NCBI RefSeq assembly: GCF_006547045.1
Contig: NZ_CP041242.1
Span: 3,110,001-3,174,000 of the forward strand
Direction: 5' to 3'
Length of the DNA stretch: 64,000 bases
Source: Lysobacter alkalisoli
Lineage (GTDB): Bacteria > Pseudomonadota > Gammaproteobacteria > Xanthomonadales > Xanthomonadaceae
Part shown: positions 18,173 to 26,535 of the stretch, piece by piece
How the letters are laid out: each line of letters begins with the position of its first letter
How positions within the stretch are numbered: position 1 is the first letter of the stretch
Translations under genes and position numbers: made by a program
The notes under the pieces: model-generated
The model's database searches: none
Told to the model about the DNA's origin: nothing
What the model saw: only the letters and a program-made list of their open reading frames with translations

Positions 18173-19558
18173 TCAGGGCGCCACCCCCCGGAAGATGCTG
18201 TCGATACTTCCGGCAAGGGTGAAGGTGATGCCACCAGGCACGCACACCTGAAGACCGCCCACATCAGACGCCGTGAGCACCTTGGGTGCCACCAGGCTCA
18301 TGCGGTAACCCACCAGCGCATGCGGCAATCCCAGGTGTTTCTGTACATCCGGCCGCATCTGTTTCTCAACCGCAGTCACCTGCAAACTCCGACGACCAAG
18401 CTTCGCTCCCATCCGCTCCGGCAATACGCCCCGCTTGTCGATGGCCCAGCCCCGGATAATCAGGCTGCCCGCTTCAACGGAAATTTCGTCGACGAAACCC
18501 GCGGGCTCGAATCGCCGCGTCTTCTCGTCTGCCACTACACCGGAGGCAGGCTGCAGCATCGACAGATAAAACGCCTCGGAGTATTGGGCCAGCGCTTCGT
18601 CTGGCATCGGAGCGGCGCCCACACGCTCCCACCCCAGGCGCACCGGTAGATAACCACGTGCCTGCAGCAGCCGCTCGACGCTGTCGTGATGCTCTGGAGG
18701 CACGTAGACATCAATCGCCACATCGCCTTCGCCCGCCCCCACCAACCAGATATCGACCAGCTCGGGGCCCATGCCCTGCTCGAACACCGCGCGAATGATC
18801 CGATCGAGTTCGAACGGCGAGTAATCCTCCGCAATCGTCTTGCGCAACGGTTCGGAGGCTTCGATGCGACCTTTGCCGACCAGTGCGACCTGGTGGTCAC
18901 CGGATATCACTGGAACTCCAGCGGGAGCGAACAGCCCGGCGGCGATGCTGCTCTTGCCGTATCCAGGCGGCTGCATCAGCAGATAGGCCACCGGTCGACG
19001 ACGGCTGATATGGACGACATGACGGGCAACAGGATCGCCCTGTTGCGAAACGCTCGGCCCCATCCATTTCCATGCATAGCCGGCCAGGACCTGGCGCAGC
19101 ATCGCCATGCTGGGGAACAGGCGCTCGTCGATGCCACGCTTGACGCGCTCCCAGGCGGCCTTCCGTACGGATACGATGCCCAGTTCGAGTACCAGCACGC
19201 CATCGCGCGAAAGCTTGTTCACCAAAGCCTGTATCAGCGCCGGCTGGTCCTCTGCATAATGCAGCGCGGACGCCAACAGGATGACGTCGAACTCGCCGTC
19301 CGGGAGCGTTTCCCAACCCTGGCAATGGAACTCGCAGTCGGGAAAGCGTTTGCGGGCACGCTTTATGAACTGTGCGGAGTGGTCGATGCCCACCACGCGC
19401 GCCGCGCCTTGGAAGCGGGCAAAACCGCAGAAGAAACCTTCGTTGCAGCCCACGTCCAGGAACGCCTTGCCGGACAAGCCAGGCAACCGGAGCGCCTTTA
19501 GCTTGTCAAGCGTGAGCGAGTCGCCGGCAGCATCGGGAAAGGACTGGTATTGGGCCAT
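18173..19558 (-). CDS. Methyltransferase / P-loop protein with Wzt-like C-terminal domain, possible O-antigen chain terminator
   Basis: 461 residues from the ATG at 19558 (AAGGA 13 nt upstream; a GTG at 19609 is less likely). Residues about 28-140 are a class I SAM methyltransferase (FLDVGCNEGFFCGFA, then GIDHSAQFIKRA and DVILLASALHYAED). Residues about 190-310 contain a Walker-A-like loop, PPGYGKSSIAAGL, suggesting a kinase. The last 100 residues match the C-terminus of the neighbouring Wzt ATPase (GW.ID..G.LPER, RPDVQKHLGL). In ABC-dependent O-antigen systems a methyltransferase/kinase (WbdD) caps the chain and Wzt reads the cap. Adjacency to wzt/wzm supports that role; the kinase activity is inferred. 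Confidence 0.75.
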   Translation of the reverse strand: MAQYQSFPDAAGDSLTLDKLKALRLPGLSGKAFLDVGCNEGFFCGFARFQGAARVVGIDHSAQFIKRARKRFPDCEFHCQGWETLPDGEFDVILLASALHYAEDQPALIQALVNKLSRDGVLVLELGIVSVRKAAWERVKRGIDERLFPSMAMLRQVLAGYAWKWMGPSVSQQGDPVARHVVHISRRRPVAYLLMQPPGYGKSSIAAGLFAPAGVPVISGDHQVALVGKGRIEASEPLRKTIAEDYSPFELDRIIRAVFEQGMGPELVDIWLVGAGEGDVAIDVYVPPEHHDSVERLLQARGYLPVRLGWERVGAAPMPDEALAQYSEAFYLSMLQPASGVVADEKTRRFEPAGFVDEISVEAGSLIIRGWAIDKRGVLPERMGAKLGRRSLQVTAVEKQMRPDVQKHLGLPHALVGYRMSLVAPKVLTASDVGGLQVCVPGGITFTLAGSIDSIFRGVAP

Positions 19559-19618
19559 TGTTGCAGGGATTTTCCTTGAGTGTGCTGGCATCCCCAAGGG
19601 AGTCCGCACGGTTGTCTT

Positions 19619-20767
19619 TTACGAACTTGAGCGCAGGGTTTCAATCACCGCTGGTGCCATGCGCAATTCCGCATCGACCAGTTCCGGGTTTGCACCGCCG
19701 AGTACCCGCACATTGCGGCCCAGCTCCGACGGCTGTGACACCCCGGGCACTGCCACGACCGCAAGGAAGCCGCACATGTCGTTGCTCAGACCAAAATGTT
19801 TCACCACGTCCGGCCGCCGACACCATCTGAGATCACTTGTGGTGTACAGGTGCCCATCCCGCTCCAAGGCTAACCCGGCGGGAACCGCGCCGTCGGTATC
19901 GACCATCCAGCCCTTGAGCACGAACTGCCCGGGTTTTTTCGCCGGACGGATCTCCTCGATGGCGCCATAGACATGCGCACCATCGGCCGGCGCCTCGATC
20001 ATGGCCTGCCGCTCCGCACGCAACCGGGCCAGCAGATCGTGGTAGCACTTGAGCGACGAGGTGATGTCACCCGCATGCACGAGCCGGCCACCTTCAAGCA
20101 CGATGCCCTTGTTGCAGATGTCGCGCAGCAGGCCGACGCTGTGGCTGGCCAGCACCACGATCTTGCTGCCGCTCACCCGCCCTCGCATGCGCTCCCTGGC
20201 CTTGGCCATGAAGTCGGCGTCACCGGTGCCAACCCACTCGTCCATCAGCATGATGTCATGCTGGACCGAGGTCGATATGGCGAAGCCCAATCGCAGCCTC
20301 TGCCCGGAAGACAGCGTGCGCAGGCGGTGGCCGACCTTGTGCTGCAAACCGGCGAATTCGAGGATGGACTCAACTTGATCGCGCAGGAACGAGGATTTCA
20401 GCCCCATGGCCACGCCGCGCAGGAAGATGTTCTCGCGCACGGTGGCCTCGCCATTGAAACCCAGCGACATGTTCAACAGGGCCTGGCAGCTGCCCTGTAT
20501 TTCCAGTTGCCCGCGGGTGGGCTGATAAACGCGGTTCAACACCCGCAGCAGTGTGCTCTTGCCGGCCCCATTGCGACCTAGGATCGCCAGGCGATCGCCT
20601 TCGCGGACGTCGAGATCGAGGTCTTCCAGCAGGCGGATCGTCCTGCGCCGGGGCGGGTCGAACGCCGCCCCCATGAGCATGCCGGCCCAGCCCGTGGCCT
20701 CACGATCGGGCTGCAGGAAGATCGGTACATCGAGGGTCAGGTTGCGAGCCCGGATATATGCGCTCAT
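19619..20767 (-). CDS. wzt: Polysaccharide ABC exporter ATPase Wzt with C-terminal carbohydrate-binding-type domain
   Basis: 382 residues from the ATG at 20767, four bases after the permease stop. Residues 1-245 form the nucleotide-binding domain: Walker A GRNGAGKSTLL, signature LSSGQRLRLGFAIS, Walker B IMLMDEWVGTGD. Residues about 255-380 form an extension that in Wzt proteins binds the finished polysaccharide end. It powers transfer of an undecaprenyl-linked O-antigen or capsule across the inner membrane together with Wzm. The C-terminal extension resembles that of the methyltransferase encoded immediately downstream. Confidence 0.92.
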   Translation of the reverse strand: MSAYIRARNLTLDVPIFLQPDREATGWAGMLMGAAFDPPRRRTIRLLEDLDLDVREGDRLAILGRNGAGKSTLLRVLNRVYQPTRGQLEIQGSCQALLNMSLGFNGEATVRENIFLRGVAMGLKSSFLRDQVESILEFAGLQHKVGHRLRTLSSGQRLRLGFAISTSVQHDIMLMDEWVGTGDADFMAKARERMRGRVSGSKIVVLASHSVGLLRDICNKGIVLEGGRLVHAGDITSSLKCYHDLLARLRAERQAMIEAPADGAHVYGAIEEIRPAKKPGQFVLKGWMVDTDGAVPAGLALERDGHLYTTSDLRWCRRPDVVKHFGLSNDMCGFLAVVAVPGVSQPSELGRNVRVLGGANPELVDAELRMAPAVIETLRSSS

Positions 20768-20771
20768 CGGG

Positions 20772-21638
20772 TCATATCCACAACGGCACATAGCGCGCGT
20801 AGCGCCGGTACAGGAATGTCGCCAAGGTCAGGCCGCCGACGGTCATGATCCCCACATACCAGTACGTGCCCGGCTCGACCGGCTCGCCGAGGATCGGGTT
20901 GCGGAACATTTCCACGAAATGGAAGAACGGGTTGAAGCGCATCAACTGCCCCCTGATGCTTTCGGGCGGCATCATTTCCGGATACCAGATGATTGGCGTC
21001 AACAGGAACATGAAAATCGACACATTGCCGAGCAACTGCCCGAAATCCGGCAGCCGCGCACCGATCACCGCGAACACGGCTGCCATCCACAATGCATTCA
21101 CATAGAGCAAAAATAGCGTGGGCACGGCCAGCAGCAGGCCCAGCGGGTTGATGTCCCCCGCCAGCCAAAGTGCAAATGCAACCACCGGCACGTACATGCA
21201 GAAGTCGAAGAATGCCTTTGCCAGCGCCTGCAGCAAGTAGTCGGTCAGACGCATGTGGCCGTCCATGATGAAAGCCCGGCTGCCAACGAACACATTGGCA
21301 CTGCCGATGATCGTCGACATCAGCGTGCGGAACATCATCGCCCCCAGCGCCACATGCGCGTAATACTCGCCGGACGAGGCGCCGGCCCTGAGCCCGCGCA
21401 TGCTCATGAAAAACGTACCGAGCCCAAACACGTACACGACCGCGGGCGCCATCAACCAGAAGATGCCGAGCCGCGACTTGCGCGCGCGCACGATGATGTC
21501 GAGCCAGCTCGACAGCGCCCAGAAATCGGGGTGGCGGAAACTTTCGGTCAGTTCGCGCCAGAAGTATCCCGGAGCGCCGGTGCCGCGGGCGTCTGCGCGG
21601 ATGGAAACCTCATTGCTGCTGTCGATGGATTCGTTCAC
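20772..21638 (-). CDS. wzm: Polysaccharide ABC exporter permease Wzm (ABC-2 type)
   Basis: 288 residues with about six hydrophobic segments (for example LGIFWLMAPAVVYVFGLGTF and the segment around VPVVAFALWLAGD). The cytoplasmic SWLDIIVRARKSRLGIFW near the N-terminus is typical of ABC-2 O-antigen permeases. It forms the transmembrane channel for Wzt-energised export. The GTG start at 21638 overlaps the metB stop as GTGA, so it is translationally coupled to metB. The wzm-wzt pair at the metB edge fits the known organisation of Xanthomonas LPS loci. Confidence 0.92.
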   Translation of the reverse strand: MNESIDSSNEVSIRADARGTGAPGYFWRELTESFRHPDFWALSSWLDIIVRARKSRLGIFWLMAPAVVYVFGLGTFFMSMRGLRAGASSGEYYAHVALGAMMFRTLMSTIIGSANVFVGSRAFIMDGHMRLTDYLLQALAKAFFDFCMYVPVVAFALWLAGDINPLGLLLAVPTLFLLYVNALWMAAVFAVIGARLPDFGQLLGNVSIFMFLLTPIIWYPEMMPPESIRGQLMRFNPFFHFVEMFRNPILGEPVEPGTYWYVGIMTVGGLTLATFLYRRYARYVPLWI

Positions 21639-22813
21639 GACAAGGCTTCGTCAAGGTCCAGCTGCAGATCCCGGTCACTCTCCACCCCCACACTCAACCG
21701 CACCAGCGCATCACTCAACCCCAGCCGCTCGCGCCGCTCCGCCGGCACCGAGGCATGGGTCATGATCGCCGGATGGTTGACCAGGCTTTCGACGCCGCCG
21801 AGGGACTCGGCCAGCGCGAACAGTTCGGTGCGTTCGCAGAAGCGCTTTGCAGCTTCGACACCGCCCTTGAGGACGATGCTGATCATGCCGCCGAAGCCGT
21901 CCATCTGACGCATGGCCAGTTCATGTTGCGGGTGCGACTTCAGTCCCGGATAGATCACTTTCTCGATGGCCGGGTGGGTTTCCAGCCATTCCGCCAGCGC
22001 CAGCGCGTTGTCGCAGTGAGCCTTCATCCGCAGGTGCAGGGTCTTGAGGCCGCGCAAGGCGAGGAAGCTGTCGAAGGGCCCCTGCACGGCGCCGATGGAG
22101 TTCTGCAGGAAGGCCATCTGCTCGGCCAGTCCGGCGTTGTCACCAATCACGACGATGCCACCCACCATGTCGGAGTGGCCGTTGAGGTACTTGGTCGCCG
22201 AGTGCATGACGATGTCGGCGCCCAGTTCCAGCGGACGCTGCAGGATCGGCGAGCAGAAGGTGTTGTCGACCACGACCAGCAGGCCATGCCGGTGTGCGAT
22301 GGCGGCGATCTGCTCGATGTCGACCAGCTTGAGCATCGGGTTGGTCGGGGTTTCGATCCAGACCATGCGGGTCTCGGGGTGGATCGCGGCCTCGAAGGTG
22401 GCCACGTCGCTGAGGTCGACCCAGCTCACTTCCAGCCCGGCACTGCGGCGGCGGACGCGTTCGAAAAGACGGTAGGTGCCGCCGTACACATCATCCATGG
22501 CGATGACGTGGCTGCCGGCATCAAGCAGTTCCAGCACGGTCGAGGTCGCCGCCATGCCCGAGGCGAAGGCAAAGCCGCGGCTGCCGCCCTCAAGCGCCGC
22601 CACGCAGCGCTCGTAGGCGAAGCGGGTGGGATTATGGGTACGCGAGTACTCAAAGCCCTGGTGCTCGCCCGGGCTGGCCTGGGCGTAGGTCGAGGTCGCG
22701 TAGATCGGCGTCATCACCGCGCCGGTGCTGGGGTCGGGCGCCTGCCCGGCGTGGATCGCGAGGGTGCCCAAGCCTAGTTTGGGCGTCCCGCCATCCGATT
22801 GTCGTTCTGTCAT
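21635..22813 (-). CDS. metB: Cystathionine gamma-synthase / transsulfuration PLP enzyme
   Basis: 392 residues from the ATG at 22813 (AAGGA ten bases upstream). Cys/Met-metabolism PLP family: the N-terminal TLAIHAGQAPDPSTGAV block, ETPTNPMLKLVDI, and the PLP-binding lysine in HSATKYLNGHSD are visible. It makes cystathionine from cysteine and an acylated homoserine; cystathionine beta-/gamma-lyase activity cannot be excluded from sequence. It lies downstream of a cystathionine beta-synthase gene on the same strand (213 bp apart). metB is the conserved flank of the LPS locus in Xanthomonas, which helps place this window. Confidence 0.88.
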   Translation of the reverse strand: MTERQSDGGTPKLGLGTLAIHAGQAPDPSTGAVMTPIYATSTYAQASPGEHQGFEYSRTHNPTRFAYERCVAALEGGSRGFAFASGMAATSTVLELLDAGSHVIAMDDVYGGTYRLFERVRRRSAGLEVSWVDLSDVATFEAAIHPETRMVWIETPTNPMLKLVDIEQIAAIAHRHGLLVVVDNTFCSPILQRPLELGADIVMHSATKYLNGHSDMVGGIVVIGDNAGLAEQMAFLQNSIGAVQGPFDSFLALRGLKTLHLRMKAHCDNALALAEWLETHPAIEKVIYPGLKSHPQHELAMRQMDGFGGMISIVLKGGVEAAKRFCERTELFALAESLGGVESLVNHPAIMTHASVPAERRERLGLSDALVRLSVGVESDRDLQLDLDEALS

Positions 22814-23026
22814 TGGCTGGTATTCCTTCAGAACCATGCCCGGGGGCATGGCGACCGCCAAGTCTACCATCGGGCACCGCGATCCCGGACCCGGTTTTTG
22901 CCCGGGATTCAGGGACTTTCCCGTCACCTGAACGATGGTTGAGGCGACGGCAAATCCATCGCGACAGGGGTCACGGATTCGATGCTTCGGTGAGATTTCG
23001 CATCCCGCCTGCCGGGCAGGACCACG

Positions 23027-24403
23027 TCATTGCACCCGTCGCCGCAGGTAATTCAGCAGGTCGATACGCGTGATCAGGCCGATGAAGCGCTCGCCGTCCA
23101 TCACGATGGCGACGTGGCCGCGGTCGAACACCGGCAGCAGGGCCTCGATCGGGGCGCCGACCTGGACCTTGTCGAGCTTGCTGACCATCGCGGTGGAAAC
23201 CGGGTCGCGGAACCGGGCTTCGTCGCCGTAGACGTGCAGCAGCACGTCGCTCTCGTCGACGATGCCGACGATGCTGTCGCCATCCATCACCGGCAGCTGG
23301 GAGACGTCGTACAGCTTCATCCGCTGGTAGGCGGTGACCAGCAGGTCGCCGGGGCCGACCACCACGGTGTCGCGCTGGCTGTACGGGCGCAGGATCAGGT
23401 CGCGCAGGTCGCCGCTCGCTTCGCGCGCGAGGAAGCCGTTGTCCAGCATCCAGTAGTCGTTGTACATCTTCGACAGGTACTTGTTGCCGGTGTCCGGCAC
23501 CAGCACGACGACCTTCTTCGGCTCGGTCTGCTCGTGGCAGTACTTGAGCGCGGCGGCGAGCAGGGTGCCGGTCGAGGAGCCGCCGAGGATGCCCTCCTTC
23601 GCCAGCAGCTCGCGCGCGGTCAGGAAGCTTTCCTGGTCGCTGATCGAGTAGGCCTTCTTCACCCGGCTGAAATCGGAGATGGTCGGCAGGAAATCCTCGC
23701 CGATGCCCTCGACCATCCAGCTGCCGGACTTCTCGCTCAACGTGCCCTCGTTGATGTACTCGGTGAGGATCGAGCCGACCGGGTCGGCGAGCACCAGTTC
23801 GGTGTGCGGCGAATGCTCGGCAAAGCAGCGCGACAGGCCGGTCATGGTGCCGGAACTGCCGCAGCCGAACACGATCGCGTCGACGCCGCCGGCCTCCTTC
23901 ATCTGCTCCAGGATCTCCGGGCCGGTGCCGAACTCGTGCGCGGCCGGATTGTCGGGGTTGCCGAACTGGTTGATGAAGTAGGCGCCGGACGTCTCGCGGG
24001 CGATGCGCTCGGCCATGTCCTGGTAGTAGTCGGGATGACCCTTGGCGACGTCGGAACGAGTCAGCACGACCTGCGCGCCCATCGCCTTGAGGTTGAAGAT
24101 CTTCTCCCGGCTCATCTTGTCCGGGACCACCAGGATCAGCTTGTAGCCCTTCTGCTGCGCGACCAGGGCAAGACCGATGCCGGTGTTGCCCGCGGTACCC
24201 TCGACCAGGGTGTCGCCGGGCCTGATGTCGCCGCGCTTCTCGGCCGCCTCGATCATCGACAGGCCAATGCGGTCCTTGATCGAGCCGCCCGGATTCTGCG
24301 ATTCAAGCTTGAAGTACAGCTCGCAGACGCCGGCATCCAGGCGCTGGGCCTTGATGATGGGAGTAGCGCCGATCAGTTCGAGTACGGAGGCGTGGATTGG
24401 CAT
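23027..24403 (-). CDS. cbs: Cystathionine beta-synthase with C-terminal CBS domain pair
   Basis: 458 residues. Fold-type II PLP core at 1-330, with the lysine in NPGGSIKDRIGLSMI and the glycine-rich phosphate loop in EGTAGNTGIGLAL. Residues about 335-458 form two CBS modules (VTAYQRMKLYDVSQLPV and the region around APIEALLPVFDRGHVAIV), which often bind adenosyl ligands. The reaction condenses serine (or acetylserine) with homocysteine. With metB next to it, the pair gives both limbs of transsulfuration. A TAGAAT box sits 49 bp upstream at 24452-24457, but no convincing -35 is seen. Confidence 0.9.
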   Translation of the reverse strand: MPIHASVLELIGATPIIKAQRLDAGVCELYFKLESQNPGGSIKDRIGLSMIEAAEKRGDIRPGDTLVEGTAGNTGIGLALVAQQKGYKLILVVPDKMSREKIFNLKAMGAQVVLTRSDVAKGHPDYYQDMAERIARETSGAYFINQFGNPDNPAAHEFGTGPEILEQMKEAGGVDAIVFGCGSSGTMTGLSRCFAEHSPHTELVLADPVGSILTEYINEGTLSEKSGSWMVEGIGEDFLPTISDFSRVKKAYSISDQESFLTARELLAKEGILGGSSTGTLLAAALKYCHEQTEPKKVVVLVPDTGNKYLSKMYNDYWMLDNGFLAREASGDLRDLILRPYSQRDTVVVGPGDLLVTAYQRMKLYDVSQLPVMDGDSIVGIVDESDVLLHVYGDEARFRDPVSTAMVSKLDKVQVGAPIEALLPVFDRGHVAIVMDGERFIGLITRIDLLNYLRRRVQ

Positions 24404-24568
24404 GCGGTCGGCCCGGTTTCCTTGAGCCGCAGAAGCGCGGCGAGCCGGACAATTCTAACCGGCCGGGACTCAAGGATCCCGGACGGCAGGCCGACGAGGA
24501 GGCCCGCCGCCCGGGAGTCACGCTCAACAACACCATGGGCACACGATTACCCCGCATTGCCCAACCAG

Positions 24569-24945
24569 CCCCCTGAGTCAGGGGGCGATTCGCGTCGAAG
24601 GCGCGAATGGGGGTATGGCAGTGCACGGCGGGGCCCAAGGTTTGCAAAGCAAACTTTGGGGGATTCCCGGGCACGGCCCGGGGATCCTGCCCCCCTGAGT
24701 CAGGGGGCGATTCGCGCCGCAGGCGCGAATGGGGGTGTGGCAGTGCACGGCGGGGCCCAAGGTTTGCAAAGCAAACTTTGGGGGATTCCCGGGCGCGGCC
24801 CGGGGATCCTGCCCCCCTGAGTCAGGGGGCGATTCGCGCCGCAGGCGCGAATGGGGGTGTGGAAGCGCATTGACGGGGCCCGAAACCTGCGCAGCAGGTT
24901 TCGGGGTTTACCAAGCGGGCTTGGTAAACGTCCGCGGATGGGGGT
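24569..24945. repeat. Tandem 122-bp palindromic repeat array, two full copies, a third and a degenerate fourth
   Basis: Units begin at 24569, 24691 and 24813, each with the perfect 17-bp palindrome CCCCCTGAGTCAGGGGG, exactly 122 bp apart. Each unit also contains GCGCGAATGGGGGT(A/G)TGG, a CAAGGTTTGCAAAGCAAACTTTG hairpin region and a CCCGGGC-CGGCCCGGGG hairpin. The third unit switches after about 24860 to TGACGGGGCCCGAAA with another hairpin and a TTTACCAAG(N)CTTGGTAAA arm. No coding signal is seen between the cbs start (24403) and the DUF465 gene. Function unknown. Confidence 0.9.
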
Positions 24946-25014
24946 ATGGCCGTGCTCGGCGGGGCCCATGGTTCGCAGAGAACTTTGGGATTGATTGCCG
25001 AGCACAGCCCGCAA

Positions 25015-25230
25015 TCAATGCACTTCGTCGTAGATCCGCAGCAGGCGATCCTTGGCTGCCAGTTTCTCGCGTTTCATCTGTCCGAGGGTAACGTCATCGA
25101 TCGGCAGCACGCCGAGCTCAGCTGCGGTGACCTTCTTGTCCAACAGCTTGTGGCGCTGGTAGAGCTGCTTGAATTCAGGGTTTGCCTTGATCAGCGCCTC
25201 GATCTCGGGCTGCGGCTGTTCTTCGAACAT
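25015..25230 (-). CDS. DUF465 (YdcH-like) small protein
   Basis: 71 residues with the DUF465 pattern: ANPEFKQLYQRHKLLDKKV followed by LKREKLAAKDRL-like helical sequence (here MKREKLAAKDRLLRIYDEV). Members are short cytoplasmic helical proteins of unknown function. An AGGAGG lies six bases upstream of the ATG, one of the best ribosome sites in the window. It stands alone between the repeat array and a terminator, so it is probably monocistronic. Confidence 0.85.
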   Translation of the reverse strand: MFEEQPQPEIEALIKANPEFKQLYQRHKLLDKKVTAAELGVLPIDDVTLGQMKREKLAAKDRLLRIYDEVH

Positions 25231-25600
25231 GGAAACCTCCTTTCAGCAAATCGTGGGGAACGTCTGAAGAGCACGGATGGCCCTGTGGAGGGCCTGCAAA
25301 CGAAAACGCCCCGGCCGGAGGCCGAGGCGCAGCATGCAGGTCAGCGATGCGAGCAGGCAGGGGATGGATCAGCACGACTCCTTTATCGCGTCCCCACATC
25401 TCGGCCACGACCCGGTCACGGGCGATGGGGCGGGACGGAGAGGGCGCGTGCTTCATCGTACCTGGCTCGACTCCAAGCGGGTGGGAGCCGCTTGAATATA
25501 TGACCCTACTCCTCGAAAACGGGAGCGGCAAGCACCCAGAAATGAACAGGGCAGACCGCCCCAATAAGCCTAACGCGCCCCTCCCCGAAACCGGGCCCAG
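25231..25600. other. Intergenic stretch upstream of the DUF465 gene
   Basis: No protein gene is supported. On the minus strand a CATATATTC (-10-like, near 25497-25502) is followed about 170 bp later by a strong intrinsic terminator (25301-25330), so a short untranslated RNA or a leader RNA is possible. A 130-codon frame here has no domain or codon-pattern support. Confidence 0.4.
25301..25330 (-). terminator. Rho-independent terminator
   Basis: On the minus strand the sequence forms CGCCTCGGCC-TCC-GGCCGGGGCG (stem 25307-25328, one non-Watson-Crick pair) followed by TTTTCG. It lies upstream of the DUF465 gene and downstream of the OmpA-like gene. Confidence 0.65.
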
Positions 25601-25680
25601 CCCCCTGACTCAGGGGGGACGTTCACCAGGCTCCGCTTGGTAAACCCCGAAATCCGCCATGCGGATTTCGGGCCCCGTCA
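25601..25680 (-). repeat. Inverted single copy of the cbs-side repeat mosaic
   Basis: Read on the minus strand it has the same order as 24871-24932: TGACGGGGCCCGAAA, a short hairpin (ATCCGCATGGCGGAT), TTTCGGGGTTTACCAAGCGG, then a CCCCCTGAGTCAGGGGG-type palindrome. Its first three bases are also the TGA stop of the OmpA-like gene. Confidence 0.8.
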
Positions 25681-26535
25681 GGGCACGACCACCTCGAGCC
25701 GCGTGCCGCCGCCGGCGGTCTGGATCCGCGAGGCCGGCACACCGGCCGCGGTCAGGGCATCGCGGACCACGTCGGCGCCCTGCCCGGCGACCCGGACCGT
25801 GCCACTGCCGCCCATGGCCTGGATATAGGCGGCCAGCGCGCGGACATTGCCCTCGGCAGACGAGGTCAGGGCCGCCCGTCCGGAGGTGAAGGCATCGGTG
25901 GAAAGGGTGAACACGTCGCCGCGGCGCTCGCGCTTGAACGGTGGCAGCTTGGCCCCGGCGACCAGCTCGGCCTCCTCGCGGGCGAGCCTGGATTGACGCT
26001 CGCGGGCAGCAGCCAGACGAGCTTCCTGTGCCCCGGCCACGCCTTTCAGGGCGACCTCGACATCCTGCATCGCCGCCTCGCCGGCATCGGCCTGCTCACG
26101 CAGGCGGGCAGCCTCCTCGGCCTGCATCTGCGCTTGCAGGCGCAGACGCTCGGCCTCGGCGCGTGCGCTGGCGGCATCGCGGCGGCTGGCCTCTATCAGC
26201 AGGTCGCTGCGCTGGCGTTCGAGCTGCAGCAGCTCGCCCTGCATGGCCTGATTGCGAGCAGCCAGCTCGGCAATGGTGACCCGGCGCTCGGCGACATAGC
26301 GGGCCGCTTCCCGGTCGGCGCTGCGGGCCTTGTCCAGCGCTTCCAGCGCCTCCCGGGCCTGGAAGCGTTCATAGGCCCCTTGGCTGGCCAGCTTCGGATC
26401 GGCATCAAGCACAGCCAGACGCTGGCTCAGCGCCTCGTACGTCTGTCCCTGCTGCTGGGCCCGGGCCGCCGGCATGCCGGCCGTAAACATGACCGCCGAC
26501 AGCAGTGCGACGGCAAACATCGATTGCCTCTTCAT
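25678..26535 (-). CDS. OmpA-C-like periplasmic/outer-membrane protein with coiled coil
   Basis: 285 residues. An N-terminal signal peptide (MKRQSMFAVALLSAVMFTAG, cleavage after ARA) is followed by a long Glu/Ala/Arg-rich helical region (about 40-195), a probable coiled coil. The last 90 residues resemble an OmpA/MotB fold (FTLSTDAFTSGRAALTSSAEGNVRALAAYI...VRVAGQGADVVRDALTAAGV), with the usual peptidoglycan-binding residues only partly recognisable. It overlaps the upstream lipoprotein gene by 4 bp (ATGA), and the two probably work together at the envelope. No specific function is known. Confidence 0.75.
   Translation of the reverse strand: MKRQSMFAVALLSAVMFTAGMPAARAQQQGQTYEALSQRLAVLDADPKLASQGAYERFQAREALEALDKARSADREAARYVAERRVTIAELAARNQAMQGELLQLERQRSDLLIEASRRDAASARAEAERLRLQAQMQAEEAARLREQADAGEAAMQDVEVALKGVAGAQEARLAAARERQSRLAREEAELVAGAKLPPFKRERRGDVFTLSTDAFTSGRAALTSSAEGNVRALAAYIQAMGGSGTVRVAGQGADVVRDALTAAGVPASRIQTAGGGTRLEVVVP

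Noticed and set aside
24569-24945. Tandem repeats resembling a CRISPR array
   Set aside because: The 122-bp period is filled with conserved sequence; there are no variable spacers of about 30 bp and no cas genes nearby.
25175-25564. Minus-strand open frame overlapping the DUF465 start
   Set aside because: No ribosome site or domain; it reads through the intrinsic terminator stem and overlaps a strong real gene in another frame.
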